From Azospirillum humicireducens (lineage in GTDB: Bacteria; Pseudomonadota; Alphaproteobacteria; Azospirillales; Azospirillaceae): a stretch of 64,000 nt of DNA. The stretch is from positions 1,046,501 to 1,110,500 of the forward strand of contig NZ_CP015285.1 of the NCBI RefSeq assembly GCF_001639105.2, in the 5' to 3' direction. Positions 43,844 through 52,667 of the stretch are shown here, in pieces. The position numbers and the translations under genes were made by a program. Each line of letters starts with the position of its first letter. The first letter of the stretch is position 1. The notes under the pieces are model-generated. The model saw only the letters and a program-made list of their open reading frames with translations, was not told the origin of the DNA and made no database searches.

Positions 43844-44211
43844 TGACCAGCCTTCCCATCACCCGCCGCCGTTTCAACCGTCTGGCCCTGTCCGCCATGG
43901 CCGCGGGGCTGCTGGCCTCGGCGGTTCCGTCGCTCGCCTTCGCGCAGGATGCGCTCGCCGCCGCCAAGGCCGCCGGGCAGATCGGCGAACGTCCGGATGG
44001 GTTGGTCGGCGCCGTTCCCGGCGCTCCCGCCTCGGCCCAGGCACTGGCCGAGCAGGTGAATGCCCAGCGTCTCGCCCGCTACCGGGAGATCGCCAAGGGC
44101 AACGGCACCGCGCTCGACAAGGTCCAGGCGGTCGCCGGCCAGCAGCTGATCGAACGCACCCCAGCCGGCCAGTTCGTGATGACCGCAGCCGGCCAGTGGC
44201 AGCGGAAGTGA
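43840..44211 (+). CDS. ydbL: YdbL-family periplasmic protein (DUF1318)
   Basis: The 123-residue protein has a signal peptide with a twin-arginine-like start (ITRRRFNRLALSAMAAGLLA, cleavage near SLAFA-QDAL) and the DUF1318 core AKAAGQIGERPDGLVGAV, VNAQRLARYREIAKGNGT and ALDKVQAVAGQQLIERTPAG. YdbL is the third member of the ydbH-ynbE-ydbL lipid transport operon and is thought to limit YdbH-YnbE assembly. The RRRF motif suggests possible Tat export, which is unusual for this family. Its stop overlaps the GTG of the next gene. Confidence 0.9.
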   Translation: MMTSLPITRRRFNRLALSAMAAGLLASAVPSLAFAQDALAAAKAAGQIGERPDGLVGAVPGAPASAQALAEQVNAQRLARYREIAKGNGTALDKVQAVAGQQLIERTPAGQFVMTAAGQWQRK

Positions 44212-46229
44212 CCGACGCATCCGCCGTCGCCGACCTGCGCCGCCGTCTGGCCGGCAAGCCCGGCGACGGCGTGCTGCTGGCAGCATTGTTCGCGGCGCTC
44301 GACGCACAGGCGCTGGCCGGCACGCCCGAGGAGGCGGTCGCACGGTCCAATTACGGCGAGGCGCTGCGGCGGCAGGGCCGGTTGGCGGAGGCGGAGGCCC
44401 ATCACCGCAAGGCGCTGGCGTGGCTGCCGGATTTCGGCGGCAACCATTTCAACTGGGGCGTGACCCTGCAGGCGCTGGGCCGCCCGGCGGAGGCGGCGTC
44501 GGCGTATGGCGAGGCGGCGCGACTGATGCCCCGCTTCGCCCCGGCACCCTGCAACCAGGGTGTCCTGCTGCGTGAGCTCGGCCGGCTGGGCGAGGCGGAG
44601 GCGGTGCTGCGCCGGGCCCTGGAACTCGACCCGATGCTGGTGCCGGCGCGGCTTGCCCTGGCGGCGCTGCACCGCGACCGTGGCGACCTGGACCATGCCG
44701 TCGCCGGCTTCCGCGCCTGCCTGTGCCTGCGGCCCGATCTGGCGGAGGGGCAGGCGAACCTCGCCTTGTCCCTGAAGGAGCGGGGGCGGCGTGGCGGAGC
44801 GAAGGACAATTCAGCCAGCGTGGCGGGATTCGAGCGTGCCTTGTGCATCGGTTTGCCCGATCCCGGCGGGGTGCTGGCACAGCTGATCCAGCAGCGCCGT
44901 CATCTCTGCCGCTGGGACGGGTTGGAGGCGCTGTCGGCACGTCTGGCGGCGCTGGTGCGGGAGGGGCGGAGCCAGCAGGTCCATCCCTGGATCTTCCTCG
45001 GCGCAGGGGCGGGGCCGGAGCTGGAGCGGGTCTGTGCCGAACGTTATGCCGCGTGGAAGACCCGAGGCATTGGTCCAGCCTTTCCGAAACGCACCAGCCG
45101 CGGCGCAAGGCTGCGCATCGGCTATCTCTCCGCCGACTTCCATGAGCACGCGACGGCGGTGCTGATCGCCGAACTGATCGAGCGGCACGACCGCGGGAGG
45201 TTCGAGATCGTCGGCTGCTCCCACGGTCCCGACGATGGCGGACCGCTGCGCCAGCGGCTTGCCGCGGGATTCGACCGCTTCCTCGAGCTGTCCGCCCTGA
45301 CCGACGAGGCGGCGGCGCAGGCGATCCATGCGGCGGGGATCGACATCCTGGTCGACCTGAAGGGTCATACCCAGGGTGCCCGGCCCGGCATCGCCGTCCG
45401 CCGGCCGGCACCGGTGCAGGCGCAATGGCTGGGCTATCCGGGAACGACGGGCAGTGCGGCCTTCGATTATGTGATTGCCGATAAGGTGGTGGCGCCGGCC
45501 GACCATCAGCCCTTCTACAGCGAGCGCATCGTCCATCTGCCTGACAGCTATCAGCCAAACGACCGCCAGCGCGCCATCGGACCGGTGCCCAGCCGTGCCG
45601 ACTGCGGCCTTCCCGCCGACGGCGTGGTGTTTTGTGCCTTCAACGCGCCCTACAAGATCGGGCCGGAGCTGTTCGGCCGCTGGTGCCGCATTCTGCACCG
45701 GGTGCCGGGATCGATCCTGTGGCTGCTGGAAGGGCCGGGGGAGGCGGCGGTCAACCTGCGCCGTGCCGCGGCGGAGCGGGGAATCGCGGCGGAGCGGCTG
45801 GTCTTCGCCCCGCGGCTGCCCGGCCCCGCCCATCTGGCCCGCCACCGGCTGGCCGATCTGTTCCTCGATTCGAGCCCGGTCGGCGCCCACACCACCGCCG
45901 CCGATGCGCTGTGGGCCGGATTGCCGGTGCTGACGGTGCCGGGCCGCTCCTTCGCCGGGCGGGTCGCCGCCAGCCTGCTGCGGGCCGTCGGTCTGCCGGA
46001 GTTGGCGGTTCCGGATTGGGAGGCCTATGAAGCGACGGCGCGGCGGCTGGCCGAAACCCCTGCCGAACTGACCGCGTTGAAACGGCGGTTGGAAGAGGCG
46101 CGCGCGACCGCCCCGCTGTTCGATACCGACCGTTTTGCCCGGTCCATCGAGGCTGCCTACCTCGCCATGTGGGATATCCACGCGGCGGGCGGGCCGCCGC
46201 GTGGGTTGGAGGTTCCGTCTCAGGGATAG
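44208..46229 (+). CDS. TPR-containing O-GlcNAc-transferase-like glycosyltransferase (SPINDLY type)
   Basis: The 673-residue protein starts at GTG 44208, overlapping the ydbL stop (GTGA). Residues about 40-200 are TPRs (FGGNHFNWGVTLQALGRPAE, LGEAEAVLRRALELDPMLVP). Residues about 300-650 are the GT41 domain: LRIGYLSADFHEHATAVLIA with the catalytic-site His, DILVDLKGHTQGARPGIAV, PVQAQWLGYPGTTGSAAFDY, VVFCAFNAPYKIGPELFGRW, DLFLDSSPVGAHTTAADALW and GLPVLTVPGRSFAGRVAASL. Homologues add GlcNAc or fucose to Ser/Thr; bacterial members may glycosylate flagellin, adhesins or other proteins. Its tight link to the phospholipid-transport genes is unusual. Confidence 0.9.
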   Translation: MTDASAVADLRRRLAGKPGDGVLLAALFAALDAQALAGTPEEAVARSNYGEALRRQGRLAEAEAHHRKALAWLPDFGGNHFNWGVTLQALGRPAEAASAYGEAARLMPRFAPAPCNQGVLLRELGRLGEAEAVLRRALELDPMLVPARLALAALHRDRGDLDHAVAGFRACLCLRPDLAEGQANLALSLKERGRRGGAKDNSASVAGFERALCIGLPDPGGVLAQLIQQRRHLCRWDGLEALSARLAALVREGRSQQVHPWIFLGAGAGPELERVCAERYAAWKTRGIGPAFPKRTSRGARLRIGYLSADFHEHATAVLIAELIERHDRGRFEIVGCSHGPDDGGPLRQRLAAGFDRFLELSALTDEAAAQAIHAAGIDILVDLKGHTQGARPGIAVRRPAPVQAQWLGYPGTTGSAAFDYVIADKVVAPADHQPFYSERIVHLPDSYQPNDRQRAIGPVPSRADCGLPADGVVFCAFNAPYKIGPELFGRWCRILHRVPGSILWLLEGPGEAAVNLRRAAAERGIAAERLVFAPRLPGPAHLARHRLADLFLDSSPVGAHTTAADALWAGLPVLTVPGRSFAGRVAASLLRAVGLPELAVPDWEAYEATARRLAETPAELTALKRRLEEARATAPLFDTDRFARSIEAAYLAMWDIHAAGGPPRGLEVPSQG

Positions 46230-46945
46230 GCGCAGCGGTCCGCCGTCACCTCCACGAAGGAGCGCTGGGAGGCGGCGAAGGTGAAGCGGTATTCGCTGTT
46301 GTCGACCACCAGCGACTGGTGCAGCGGCAGAACGCCGGCGACCGTTGCGGTCTTGCCGCCGATGCCGGTGATGCGGATCGTCACCGGCTGGCCCGGATCG
46401 AACCAGCTCTCGGCATTGCCTTGCGCGTTGTGGGCGGATTGGCCTTCGCCGGTGACGGTCACGGTGCCGTTGCCGAAGGTCACGCCGCGGGAGCCGCCCT
46501 TCAGCAGCGGGGTGCTCAGCGTGAAGCGTTTGGTGTCGGCCGGTTGGCAGTTGCGCTGAACCTGGGCCTGGGAGATGACGAAGGAGAGGCGGTTGGCGTC
46601 CAGTCCGCTCTTCAGCCGTTCGGACACCAGCTGCGTCAGCTTGGCGAGGTCGCCGGTCGGCACCTCCCGCTGCAGGCGGCCATCCAGCTCGGCGGCTCGC
46701 GCCTCCGCAGTGCGGGCGGCATGCTGCATCTGTGTGGCCAGAAGCTCCAGCTCCGCCTTCTGGCGCGACAGGGTGGCGATCTCCTCCCGCAGGGTGACGT
46801 CGCGGCCTTTCAGCTGCTCGATGCCCATCTGGTAGGAGAAGAGCCCGATGCCGAGAATCAGCGCGGCCAGCAGCAGGAACTTGATCAGGCCGGCCCGCAT
46901 GCGCTTGCGATACCGTCGTTCGTAGTCGTAACGTCCCAGGGTCAT
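46220..46945 (-). CDS. Membrane-anchored coiled-coil protein of unknown function
   Basis: The 241-residue protein has a basic N-terminus (RYDYERRYRKRMRAG), one membrane helix (LIKFLLLAALILGIGLFSYQ, about residues 20-39), a coiled coil (about 45-105; REEIATLSRQKAELELLATQ) and a periplasmic beta-rich domain with NRLSFVISQAQVQRNCQPAD, a GTVTVTGEG turn and ADRCAYP at the end (two cysteines that may pair). I do not recognise the family. Its last 10 bases overlap the convergent glycosyltransferase gene. The topology, a single anchor plus stalk plus head, recalls envelope adaptor proteins. Confidence 0.75.
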   Translation of the reverse strand: MTLGRYDYERRYRKRMRAGLIKFLLLAALILGIGLFSYQMGIEQLKGRDVTLREEIATLSRQKAELELLATQMQHAARTAEARAAELDGRLQREVPTGDLAKLTQLVSERLKSGLDANRLSFVISQAQVQRNCQPADTKRFTLSTPLLKGGSRGVTFGNGTVTVTGEGQSAHNAQGNAESWFDPGQPVTIRITGIGGKTATVAGVLPLHQSLVVDNSEYRFTFAASQRSFVEVTADRCAYP

Positions 46946-46993
46946 GATGTCGGTCGCGGCGGGCTGTCTCGTCGGGCGATATGGCTAACGGCA

Positions 46994-47022
46994 ACGGCCA
47001 AGGGATGCAACCCCCTGGCCGT
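46994..47022. terminator. Hairpin between lptD and the coiled-coil gene
   Basis: ACGGCCA (46994-47000) pairs with TGGCCGT (47016-47022), with GGG/CCC inside. It is 54 bases past the lptD stop and lacks a T-run, so termination is uncertain. Confidence 0.35.
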
Positions 47023-47075
47023 CCATTCTGCCGTGATGCCTGGACGCTCCCGGCTTGTGTATGGGCGCGCGGATT

Positions 47076-49421
47076 CTACTGATTGGCCGAACCGCCCCCC
47101 AGGAAGCCGGCGTTGATGCCGGGGCTCTTGAACTCGCCGACATTCTTGAAGACCAGACGGAAGAAGATGGTGTTGCCGTCCTGCTCGCCTGTGGTGCTGA
47201 CCGTGTAGTCGCGGCGGGCGATCGTCTGGAAGACAAGGCATTCGTCGGCATAGGACAGAACCGCCAGGCTGGAGCGCGGACCGGGCTGCGGTTCCATCGC
47301 CTGGCTGTGGCTGATGCCGATGCTCCAATAATCGCTGAACTGCGACGACACGCCGAACGACGCCTGCTCCACCCGGTCACGGGTGACCGCAGTGCGCGAC
47401 GTGGTCTGGTCGACATAGGTGTAGGAGGTGGACAGCCGCAGCAGGGGCACGCCGGCCGAGGCGTTCAGCGAATGGCGGCGGGGCCGGAGCGTCTCATGGT
47501 CGATGCGGAAGCCGTAATTCACATCCAGCCAGTCGGCAGGCTGCAGGTCCAGGCGGCCGACATAGTCGGACACACTGTCCTCCAGGCCGGACCCGCCGGT
47601 GAAGCCGGCGCTGCTTTCCGTCAGGCGGCGGCTCTGGCCCAGGAACAGGCTGGCGGAGCCCTGGGTGTTGCCGTAGATCGCCGTGCGCAGGCCGTAGGTG
47701 ATGCGCATGCCGTCGTCCAGCCGGTCGATGCCGGTAAAGCGGTTCGGCTGCAGCAGGTTCACGTCGTCGAATTCGATGTCCAGGCTGTCCTCGTTCGGGA
47801 ACACCCGGCCGTTCGGCAGCTTGGGCGCGAAGGTCATCTGGCCGATCGGCTCGATCAGCTGGGACGAGTTTTCGCCATAGCGGACGAAGGGATAGCGGAC
47901 GGTCGCCTGCCCCTGCGGGAAGAAGCGGAAGCGGCCGATATTGTCGTCCCCGCGCGCGGTCGGATTGGCGGAGTTGAACTGCTGCGCCGTATAGCCGGCG
48001 ACCAGCACGCTGCCCGACAGGGTGGTGACGAAGCCGGCGTTGGAGACGATGTTGCGCTCCCACCCCGGCTGAACGACGACGCGCTGGGTGTCGGGCCCGG
48101 CATTCTTGAAACGCGAGACGCCCAGCAGGCTGGTGTCCAGCGACCAGCGGCCACCGAACAGGCTTCCCGGCTCGCCCAGCGCATTGTACTGCGCATAGGG
48201 CAGGGCGACCGGTTCGGGAATGGAGTTCCCGTAACGCATGTCCTGGAAGCTGTAGCCGGTGATCGCCGCATAGTTCCGGCCGCGGAAGCCCTCCACATAG
48301 GCCTTGCTGGTCAGATAGTCGTCGCGGAAATCGTAATAGCGGCGCAGGAAGGTCGGATCGCTTGCGCGCTTGATGTCGAATCCGGCGCGCCAGGTTTCGT
48401 CGATGTCGAACAGGCCGCGCGCGGCGATGTAGCCGCGGTTGCGCGTCTCCTTCGGCGCCGTGCTGCTGTTGCCGCCGTCGCCGCGGGTGATGGCGCCCTC
48501 CAGCTCCAGCCGGCCGTTCTCGAAACGCTTGCGGTATTGGCCGCCCAGCAGGGGCCCCTGCTGGGAGTAGTAATGCAGGTCGAAGGTGGCGTCCTGGTCC
48601 GGCCCGATGTCCCAGTAATAGTGGGTCTTGAGGATGGTGCCCAGATTCGAGTTGTTGCCGAAGGACGGCGTCAGGAAGCCGCTCTTGCGGTCGACCGACG
48701 GATCGGGGTGCGACAGGTAGGGCGTATAGGCGACCGGGATCCCGAAGATCTCCATCGTCGCATCGCGGTAGCGGACCTCGTGCTCCTCATTGTCGTGCAC
48801 GATGCGCACGGCGCGGATCTGCCACAGCGGCGGACGGGTGGGGTCCTCCTTGCAGAGGTCGCAGGGGCTGTAGACGCCGCGGTTGACGCGTGTCAGCCGG
48901 CCCTCGCGCCGCTCGCCCTCGGTGCCGGCCATCCGGCCGTTGTCGGTCATCAGGACGCGGATGTTCTCGATGAACACGTCCTTCAGGTCGTCGGTCAGCT
49001 CGGCATAATCGGCGAAGACGATGTCGCCCGACGGCTCCACCAACCTGATCTTGCCGGTGGCGGTGACGACCTTGGTCTTCTGGTTGTAGGTGATCTTGTC
49101 GGCGCGGACGCTGCGCTTGCCTTGCGCCAGCTCGACGTTGCCGCTGGCGGTCACGAGGCTGTTCACCTCGTCGAATGTGACCTGGTCGGCGGTGAGCAGC
49201 ACCGGGTCCTGCTTCTGCCCCGTCCCGTTCGCGGTTCCGCCGGCCGGCTTGGTTCCGGGGACCGGATTGGCCGGCGACTGGGCCTGCGCCATGTCGGTGA
49301 AGGCCAGATCCACGGCGGCGACCCCACACGCCACCATCAGCCCGACGATGCCGGAGCGCAGGATGGGATTGGCGGCGGTCGGAGCTTTGGCGCGGGCGCG
49401 CCGGGAGACGTGCTTGAGCAT
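47076..49421 (-). CDS. lptD: LPS-assembly outer-membrane protein LptD
   Basis: The 781-residue protein starts at ATG 49421 (MLKHVSRRARAK) with a signal sequence ending near DMAQAQSP. An OstA-type domain (about residues 75-200) opens VLLTADQVTFDEVNSLVTAS and contains KITYNQKTKVVTATGKIRLV. RGVYSPCDLCKEDPTRPPLW is the cysteine pair block seen in alphaproteobacterial LptD. The rest is a beta-barrel ending FRLVFKNVGEFKSPGINAGF. LptD with LptE inserts lipopolysaccharide into the outer leaflet. The usual neighbours (surA, pdxA, lptFG) are not here: hss is upstream and the coiled-coil gene downstream. Confidence 0.94.
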   Translation of the reverse strand: MLKHVSRRARAKAPTAANPILRSGIVGLMVACGVAAVDLAFTDMAQAQSPANPVPGTKPAGGTANGTGQKQDPVLLTADQVTFDEVNSLVTASGNVELAQGKRSVRADKITYNQKTKVVTATGKIRLVEPSGDIVFADYAELTDDLKDVFIENIRVLMTDNGRMAGTEGERREGRLTRVNRGVYSPCDLCKEDPTRPPLWQIRAVRIVHDNEEHEVRYRDATMEIFGIPVAYTPYLSHPDPSVDRKSGFLTPSFGNNSNLGTILKTHYYWDIGPDQDATFDLHYYSQQGPLLGGQYRKRFENGRLELEGAITRGDGGNSSTAPKETRNRGYIAARGLFDIDETWRAGFDIKRASDPTFLRRYYDFRDDYLTSKAYVEGFRGRNYAAITGYSFQDMRYGNSIPEPVALPYAQYNALGEPGSLFGGRWSLDTSLLGVSRFKNAGPDTQRVVVQPGWERNIVSNAGFVTTLSGSVLVAGYTAQQFNSANPTARGDDNIGRFRFFPQGQATVRYPFVRYGENSSQLIEPIGQMTFAPKLPNGRVFPNEDSLDIEFDDVNLLQPNRFTGIDRLDDGMRITYGLRTAIYGNTQGSASLFLGQSRRLTESSAGFTGGSGLEDSVSDYVGRLDLQPADWLDVNYGFRIDHETLRPRRHSLNASAGVPLLRLSTSYTYVDQTTSRTAVTRDRVEQASFGVSSQFSDYWSIGISHSQAMEPQPGPRSSLAVLSYADECLVFQTIARRDYTVSTTGEQDGNTIFFRLVFKNVGEFKSPGINAGFLGGGSANQ

Positions 49422-49576
49422 GTCGGAACGATTGGGGGAAGCGAAAGCCCAAGTCAACGGTTTCAAGACCCTACCGCGGGCAATGTCTCCGTGTCGCCGT
49501 CCGCCCTGTGGCAGCAACGCCGCAGCCCCCGCCGCCGGAGCGGCGGCAGGAGCCGCGGGACTTCACCCAACCTGTC

Positions 49577-50998
49577 TCAAACGACCCGGAAGTTCTTGAA
49601 CTGCCACGGATCGTCCTCGTCGATGTCCTCAGGGAACAGAGTGTTGCGGTCCTGCAGCGGCGTCCAGTCGCCATAGGCGCCGACCACCTCGCCCAGATAG
49701 GGGGAGGCGATGGCGAGCACTCGGCTGAAGTCGACCTCGTCCGGTTCCACCACGCCCCGAGTCGGGTTCTCCAGCGTCCAGACGATGCCGCCCAGAACGG
49801 TGGAGGTCACCTGCATCGAGGTGGCGTTGTTGTAGGGAGCCAGCGACCGCGCCGTGTCGATGTCGAGCCGCGAACCGTACCAGTAGGCGCCCTTGGAGTG
49901 GCCCATCAGCAGCACGCCCAGCTCGTCCATGCCGCCGGTGATTTCGTGCATCATCAGCCGCTGTTCGGCCTGCATGTTGTAGTTCTTTCCGACCAGCTCG
50001 TGCAGCGACATCACCGCGTCGTCGCAGGGATGGTAGGCATAATGGCAGGTCGGCCGGTAGACGACCTTGCCGCCCTCGCGCACCGTGAAATAGTCGGAGA
50101 TCGAGATCGCCTCGCTGTGGGTGATGAGGAAGCCGTGGAACGGTCCCTCCAGCGGGGTCCAGGTGCGCACACGGGTGGCTGCACCCGGCCGCATCAGGTA
50201 GATGGCGGAATCGCAGCCGAACTCGTGGCGCCGTCCATCGGGCGGCAGGCCCTTCTCATGCGTGCCCCAGCCGAGCTCGGCCGGTTGGCAGCCCTCGCCG
50301 ACGAAGCCGTCGATCGACCAGGTGTTGACGAATTCGCCGATCTGCTTGGGCTGGTTCGACACCTGGGTGTCGCGTTCGGCGACATGGATGGTCTTGATGC
50401 CCAGTTTCTGCGCCAGCCGGCCCCAGCCGTCGCGGTCGGTGGGGACCTCGGTCTCGACACCGGTGTCGGCGGCGATGTTCAGCAGAGCCTGCTTGACGAA
50501 ATGCGACACCAGACCCGGATTCGCCCCGTGGGTGATCAGTGCGGTCGGGCCGCCTTCGAAGCGGCTGCGCAGCGCCAGAGCCGTTTCGCGCAGCGCGTAG
50601 TTGGAGCGCAGCGACGGTGACAGGCTGGAATCGGTGTAGCCGCCCGCCCACGGTTCGGTGCAGGTGTCGGTGTAGAATGCGCCGACCCGCTGGCAGAACT
50701 CGATCAGCGCGACCGACGAGACGTCGACCGACAGGTTGACCAGGAAATCGCCCTTGTCGATCAGCGGCTTCAGGATCTGGAAGAAGTTGTCGTTGTCGAG
50801 GGGGTTGTTGTGGAAGGCGACGCCGTAATGCTCCGCCTCCTCGCGCCCGCGCTCCTCGGCGGTGACGATGGTGATTCGGTCGGCGGTAAGTCCGTCGATG
50901 TGACGCAGAAGCAGAGGCAAGACACCCTGGCCAATCGAACCGAATCCAACGATGACCATGCGGCCTGTGAACGTGCAGAGCTTCGTGTCCAGGGCCAT
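49577..50998 (-). CDS. hss: Homospermidine synthase
   Basis: The 473-residue enzyme starts at ATG 50998. RMVIVGFGSIGQGVLPLLLR is the NAD-binding loop, FLVNLSVDVSSVALIEFCQR and FYTDTCTEPWAGGYTDSSLS are conserved catalytic-domain blocks, and ALITHGANPGLVSHFVKQAL and GTHEKGLPPDGRRHEFG follow. It joins two putrescine molecules (or putrescine and spermidine) into homospermidine with NAD as hydride carrier, the main polyamine in many alphaproteobacteria. The ornithine decarboxylase gene that makes putrescine lies directly upstream on the same strand, 143 bases away, with a large hairpin in between. Confidence 0.97.
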   Translation of the reverse strand: MALDTKLCTFTGRMVIVGFGSIGQGVLPLLLRHIDGLTADRITIVTAEERGREEAEHYGVAFHNNPLDNDNFFQILKPLIDKGDFLVNLSVDVSSVALIEFCQRVGAFYTDTCTEPWAGGYTDSSLSPSLRSNYALRETALALRSRFEGGPTALITHGANPGLVSHFVKQALLNIAADTGVETEVPTDRDGWGRLAQKLGIKTIHVAERDTQVSNQPKQIGEFVNTWSIDGFVGEGCQPAELGWGTHEKGLPPDGRRHEFGCDSAIYLMRPGAATRVRTWTPLEGPFHGFLITHSEAISISDYFTVREGGKVVYRPTCHYAYHPCDDAVMSLHELVGKNYNMQAEQRLMMHEITGGMDELGVLLMGHSKGAYWYGSRLDIDTARSLAPYNNATSMQVTSTVLGGIVWTLENPTRGVVEPDEVDFSRVLAIASPYLGEVVGAYGDWTPLQDRNTLFPEDIDEDDPWQFKNFRVV

Positions 50999-51038
50999 GA
51001 TTTTTTGTCTCCCCGAGGTAGTTTAGGCCAACGACATG

Positions 51039-51088
51039 GTCAGGCGCTTCCGCCCACTTCGGAGAAGTGGGAGCGGAACGCGCCTGAC
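51039..51088 (-). promoter_or_regulatory. 22-bp hairpin between ornithine decarboxylase and hss
   Basis: GTCAGGCGC/GCGCCTGAC (51039-51047 with 51080-51088), TTCCGC/GCGGAA (51048-51053 with 51073-51078) and CCACTTC/GAAGTGG (51054-51060 with 51064-51070) stack into one long stem with two small bulges and a GGA loop. There is no T-run on either side. In a joint transcript it would sit between the two coding regions and could block exonucleases, set relative expression or be a processing site. Confidence 0.6.
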
Positions 51089-51141
51089 CGGTGAATGTTA
51101 CGGGTGTCTTTACGCTTTATCCACAGAAACCGGCGGCGCGA

Positions 51142-52425
51142 TCAGGCTGCGCAGGAGCGCAGTTGATAGCCGGGCGTGGCAAGCAGCGGCGCGTCGGACA
51201 CTTCGACGACGCGCGCCTGGTCGAAACCGTTGAAGGCGGTGCGCAGGCAGGAGCCGTAGGCGCCGAGCTGACCCAGCTCGATCCAGTCGCCGGCCTTGAC
51301 GTCGGCCGGCAGGTGGAAGGGGCCGTTCATCCGGTCGGCGCTGTCGCAGGTGGGACCATAGAAGCTGAAGGCGGCATCCTCGGCGTCGGTCATCGCCTCG
51401 AACGGTCGGATCAGCCGCGCCGGGAAGCGGAAACCCGGCACGCCGGCATCCGACAGGGCGCCATAGACGCCGTCGTTGATGAACAGCACGTCGCCGCGCC
51501 GCTTCACCACCTGGACCACCAGCGAGACGCCGGGTGCGACCAGGGCACGGCCAGGCTCGCACCACAGGCGGCACTGCGCCGGCAGGTCGATGGATGCGAT
51601 GCCGCGGGCGATGGCGGCCATGAAGTCGCCAAGCGGCGGCGGGGTCACGCCCGGATAGGACACGGGAAACCCTCCGCCGATGTCGAGCACATCGATGGAC
51701 ACGCCGCTCTCGGCGATGACGTAGCCGGCGAGCGCGATGGCGCGCTCGTAGGCCGAGGGGTCGAGCATCTGAGAGCCGACATGGAAGGACATCCCGACCT
51801 TCGGCGCCACGGCGCGGGCGGCGCGCAGCAGCTCCACCGCATCGGTCATGGCCGCGCCGAACTTGCCGGACAGGTCGTAGACGGCATTGCCCTTCGGCAG
51901 GGCCAGACGCACGACGAGGCCGAGGTCGGCGGCGTTGTCCGTCTCCTCCAGGATCTTGTCCAACTCCTCGCGGCTGTCGAGAACGAAGTCGCGGACGCCA
52001 TACTGGCGATAGGCGTTGCGGATCGCCTGACGGCCCTTGACCGGGTGCATGTAATGCAGGACGGCGTCGGGGAACATCTGGCGGAGCAGCCGGATTTCAC
52101 CGGGGGAGGCGACGTCGAAATGGCGCACGCCACCGGCCCACAGGGCACGCAGCACCGCGGGTTCCGGATTGCACTTCACGGCATAGAGAACGTCGCCGCT
52201 GCGGGCGACGGCGTCCGTCGCCTCGGCGAAGGCGGCCAGGAAACTGCCGGCGGTGTCCGCCAGCACGCCGGGACGGATGCAGTGCATCGGCTCTTCCGGG
52301 CGGTGCAGGGCGACGGCCTGCATGACGGTGGACCGGCGGCCGCTGGACAGTGAAACGGCGCTGCTGTCGTTGAGGCCGACGCGGCGCAGCGGGGTGACGG
52401 CGGAACGGGAACGCAGGAAACCCAT
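51142..52425 (-). CDS. Ornithine decarboxylase (alanine-racemase-fold type)
   Basis: The 427-residue enzyme starts at ATG 52425, with AGGAG at 52431-52435. It has the eukaryote-like ODC fold: GDVLYAVKCNPEPAVLRAL holds the PLP lysine, FDVASPGEIRLL and GMSFHVGSQMLDPSAYERAI follow, LDIGGGFPVSYPG is the PLP phosphate loop, RLWCEPGRALVAPG the conserved arginine block, and FYGPTCDSADRMNGPFHLP carries the CDSAD active-site cysteine. It converts ornithine to putrescine, which the next gene, hss, turns into homospermidine. A 30-35 residue N-terminal extension precedes the core. A specific leader RNA lies upstream (52578-52686). Confidence 0.95.
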   Translation of the reverse strand: MGFLRSRSAVTPLRRVGLNDSSAVSLSSGRRSTVMQAVALHRPEEPMHCIRPGVLADTAGSFLAAFAEATDAVARSGDVLYAVKCNPEPAVLRALWAGGVRHFDVASPGEIRLLRQMFPDAVLHYMHPVKGRQAIRNAYRQYGVRDFVLDSREELDKILEETDNAADLGLVVRLALPKGNAVYDLSGKFGAAMTDAVELLRAARAVAPKVGMSFHVGSQMLDPSAYERAIALAGYVIAESGVSIDVLDIGGGFPVSYPGVTPPPLGDFMAAIARGIASIDLPAQCRLWCEPGRALVAPGVSLVVQVVKRRGDVLFINDGVYGALSDAGVPGFRFPARLIRPFEAMTDAEDAAFSFYGPTCDSADRMNGPFHLPADVKAGDWIELGQLGAYGSCLRTAFNGFDQARVVEVSDAPLLATPGYQLRSCAA

Positions 52426-52577
52426 GGCGCACTCCTATCCCCGGACGGCGGCGTGCAAACCGGTCCGGTGAGCAGACGGCGACTCGCTGCCGCGCCACGA
52501 ACCGCACAGCACAAGGCTGTTGCGGGGGTGGTGCAGCGGAATCGGCGATTGATCGGATATGGGAAGGGGGGAGACGG

Positions 52578-52667
52578 AAAAAGCCGGTGCGAGCAGCGGC
52601 CCCGGGCTGTGAAGCTCCAGGCAACAGCGCGTCGTTTACCGGCTAAAGGGCTACCGTCTCACAGCCC
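52578..52667 (-). promoter_or_regulatory. Candidate attenuator upstream of ornithine decarboxylase
   Basis: On the minus strand, AGCCGGT (52644-52638) pairs with ACCGGCT (52588-52582), which runs into TTTTT (52582-52578): an intrinsic-terminator layout, though the 49-base loop is long. GGGCTGTGA (52667-52659), which overlaps leader codons 7-10, can instead pair exactly with TCACAGCCC (52612-52604). The two pairings cross each other, so only one can form. Alphaproteobacterial ornithine decarboxylase genes are known to carry a structured leader (speF RNA family); whether this is that family needs a covariance-model search. Confidence 0.5.

Noticed and set aside
43758..44207. Longer start of the GT41 transferase overlapping ynbE and ydbL
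   Set aside because: The extra residues are an alternative-frame reading of ynbE and ydbL; the GTG at 44208 gives the usual tight overlap and begins the TPR region.
49531..49547. GCCGCCG/CGGCGGC hairpin downstream of homospermidine synthase as a terminator
   Set aside because: A 3-base loop and no T-run on either strand; such GC triplet repeats are common in this DNA.
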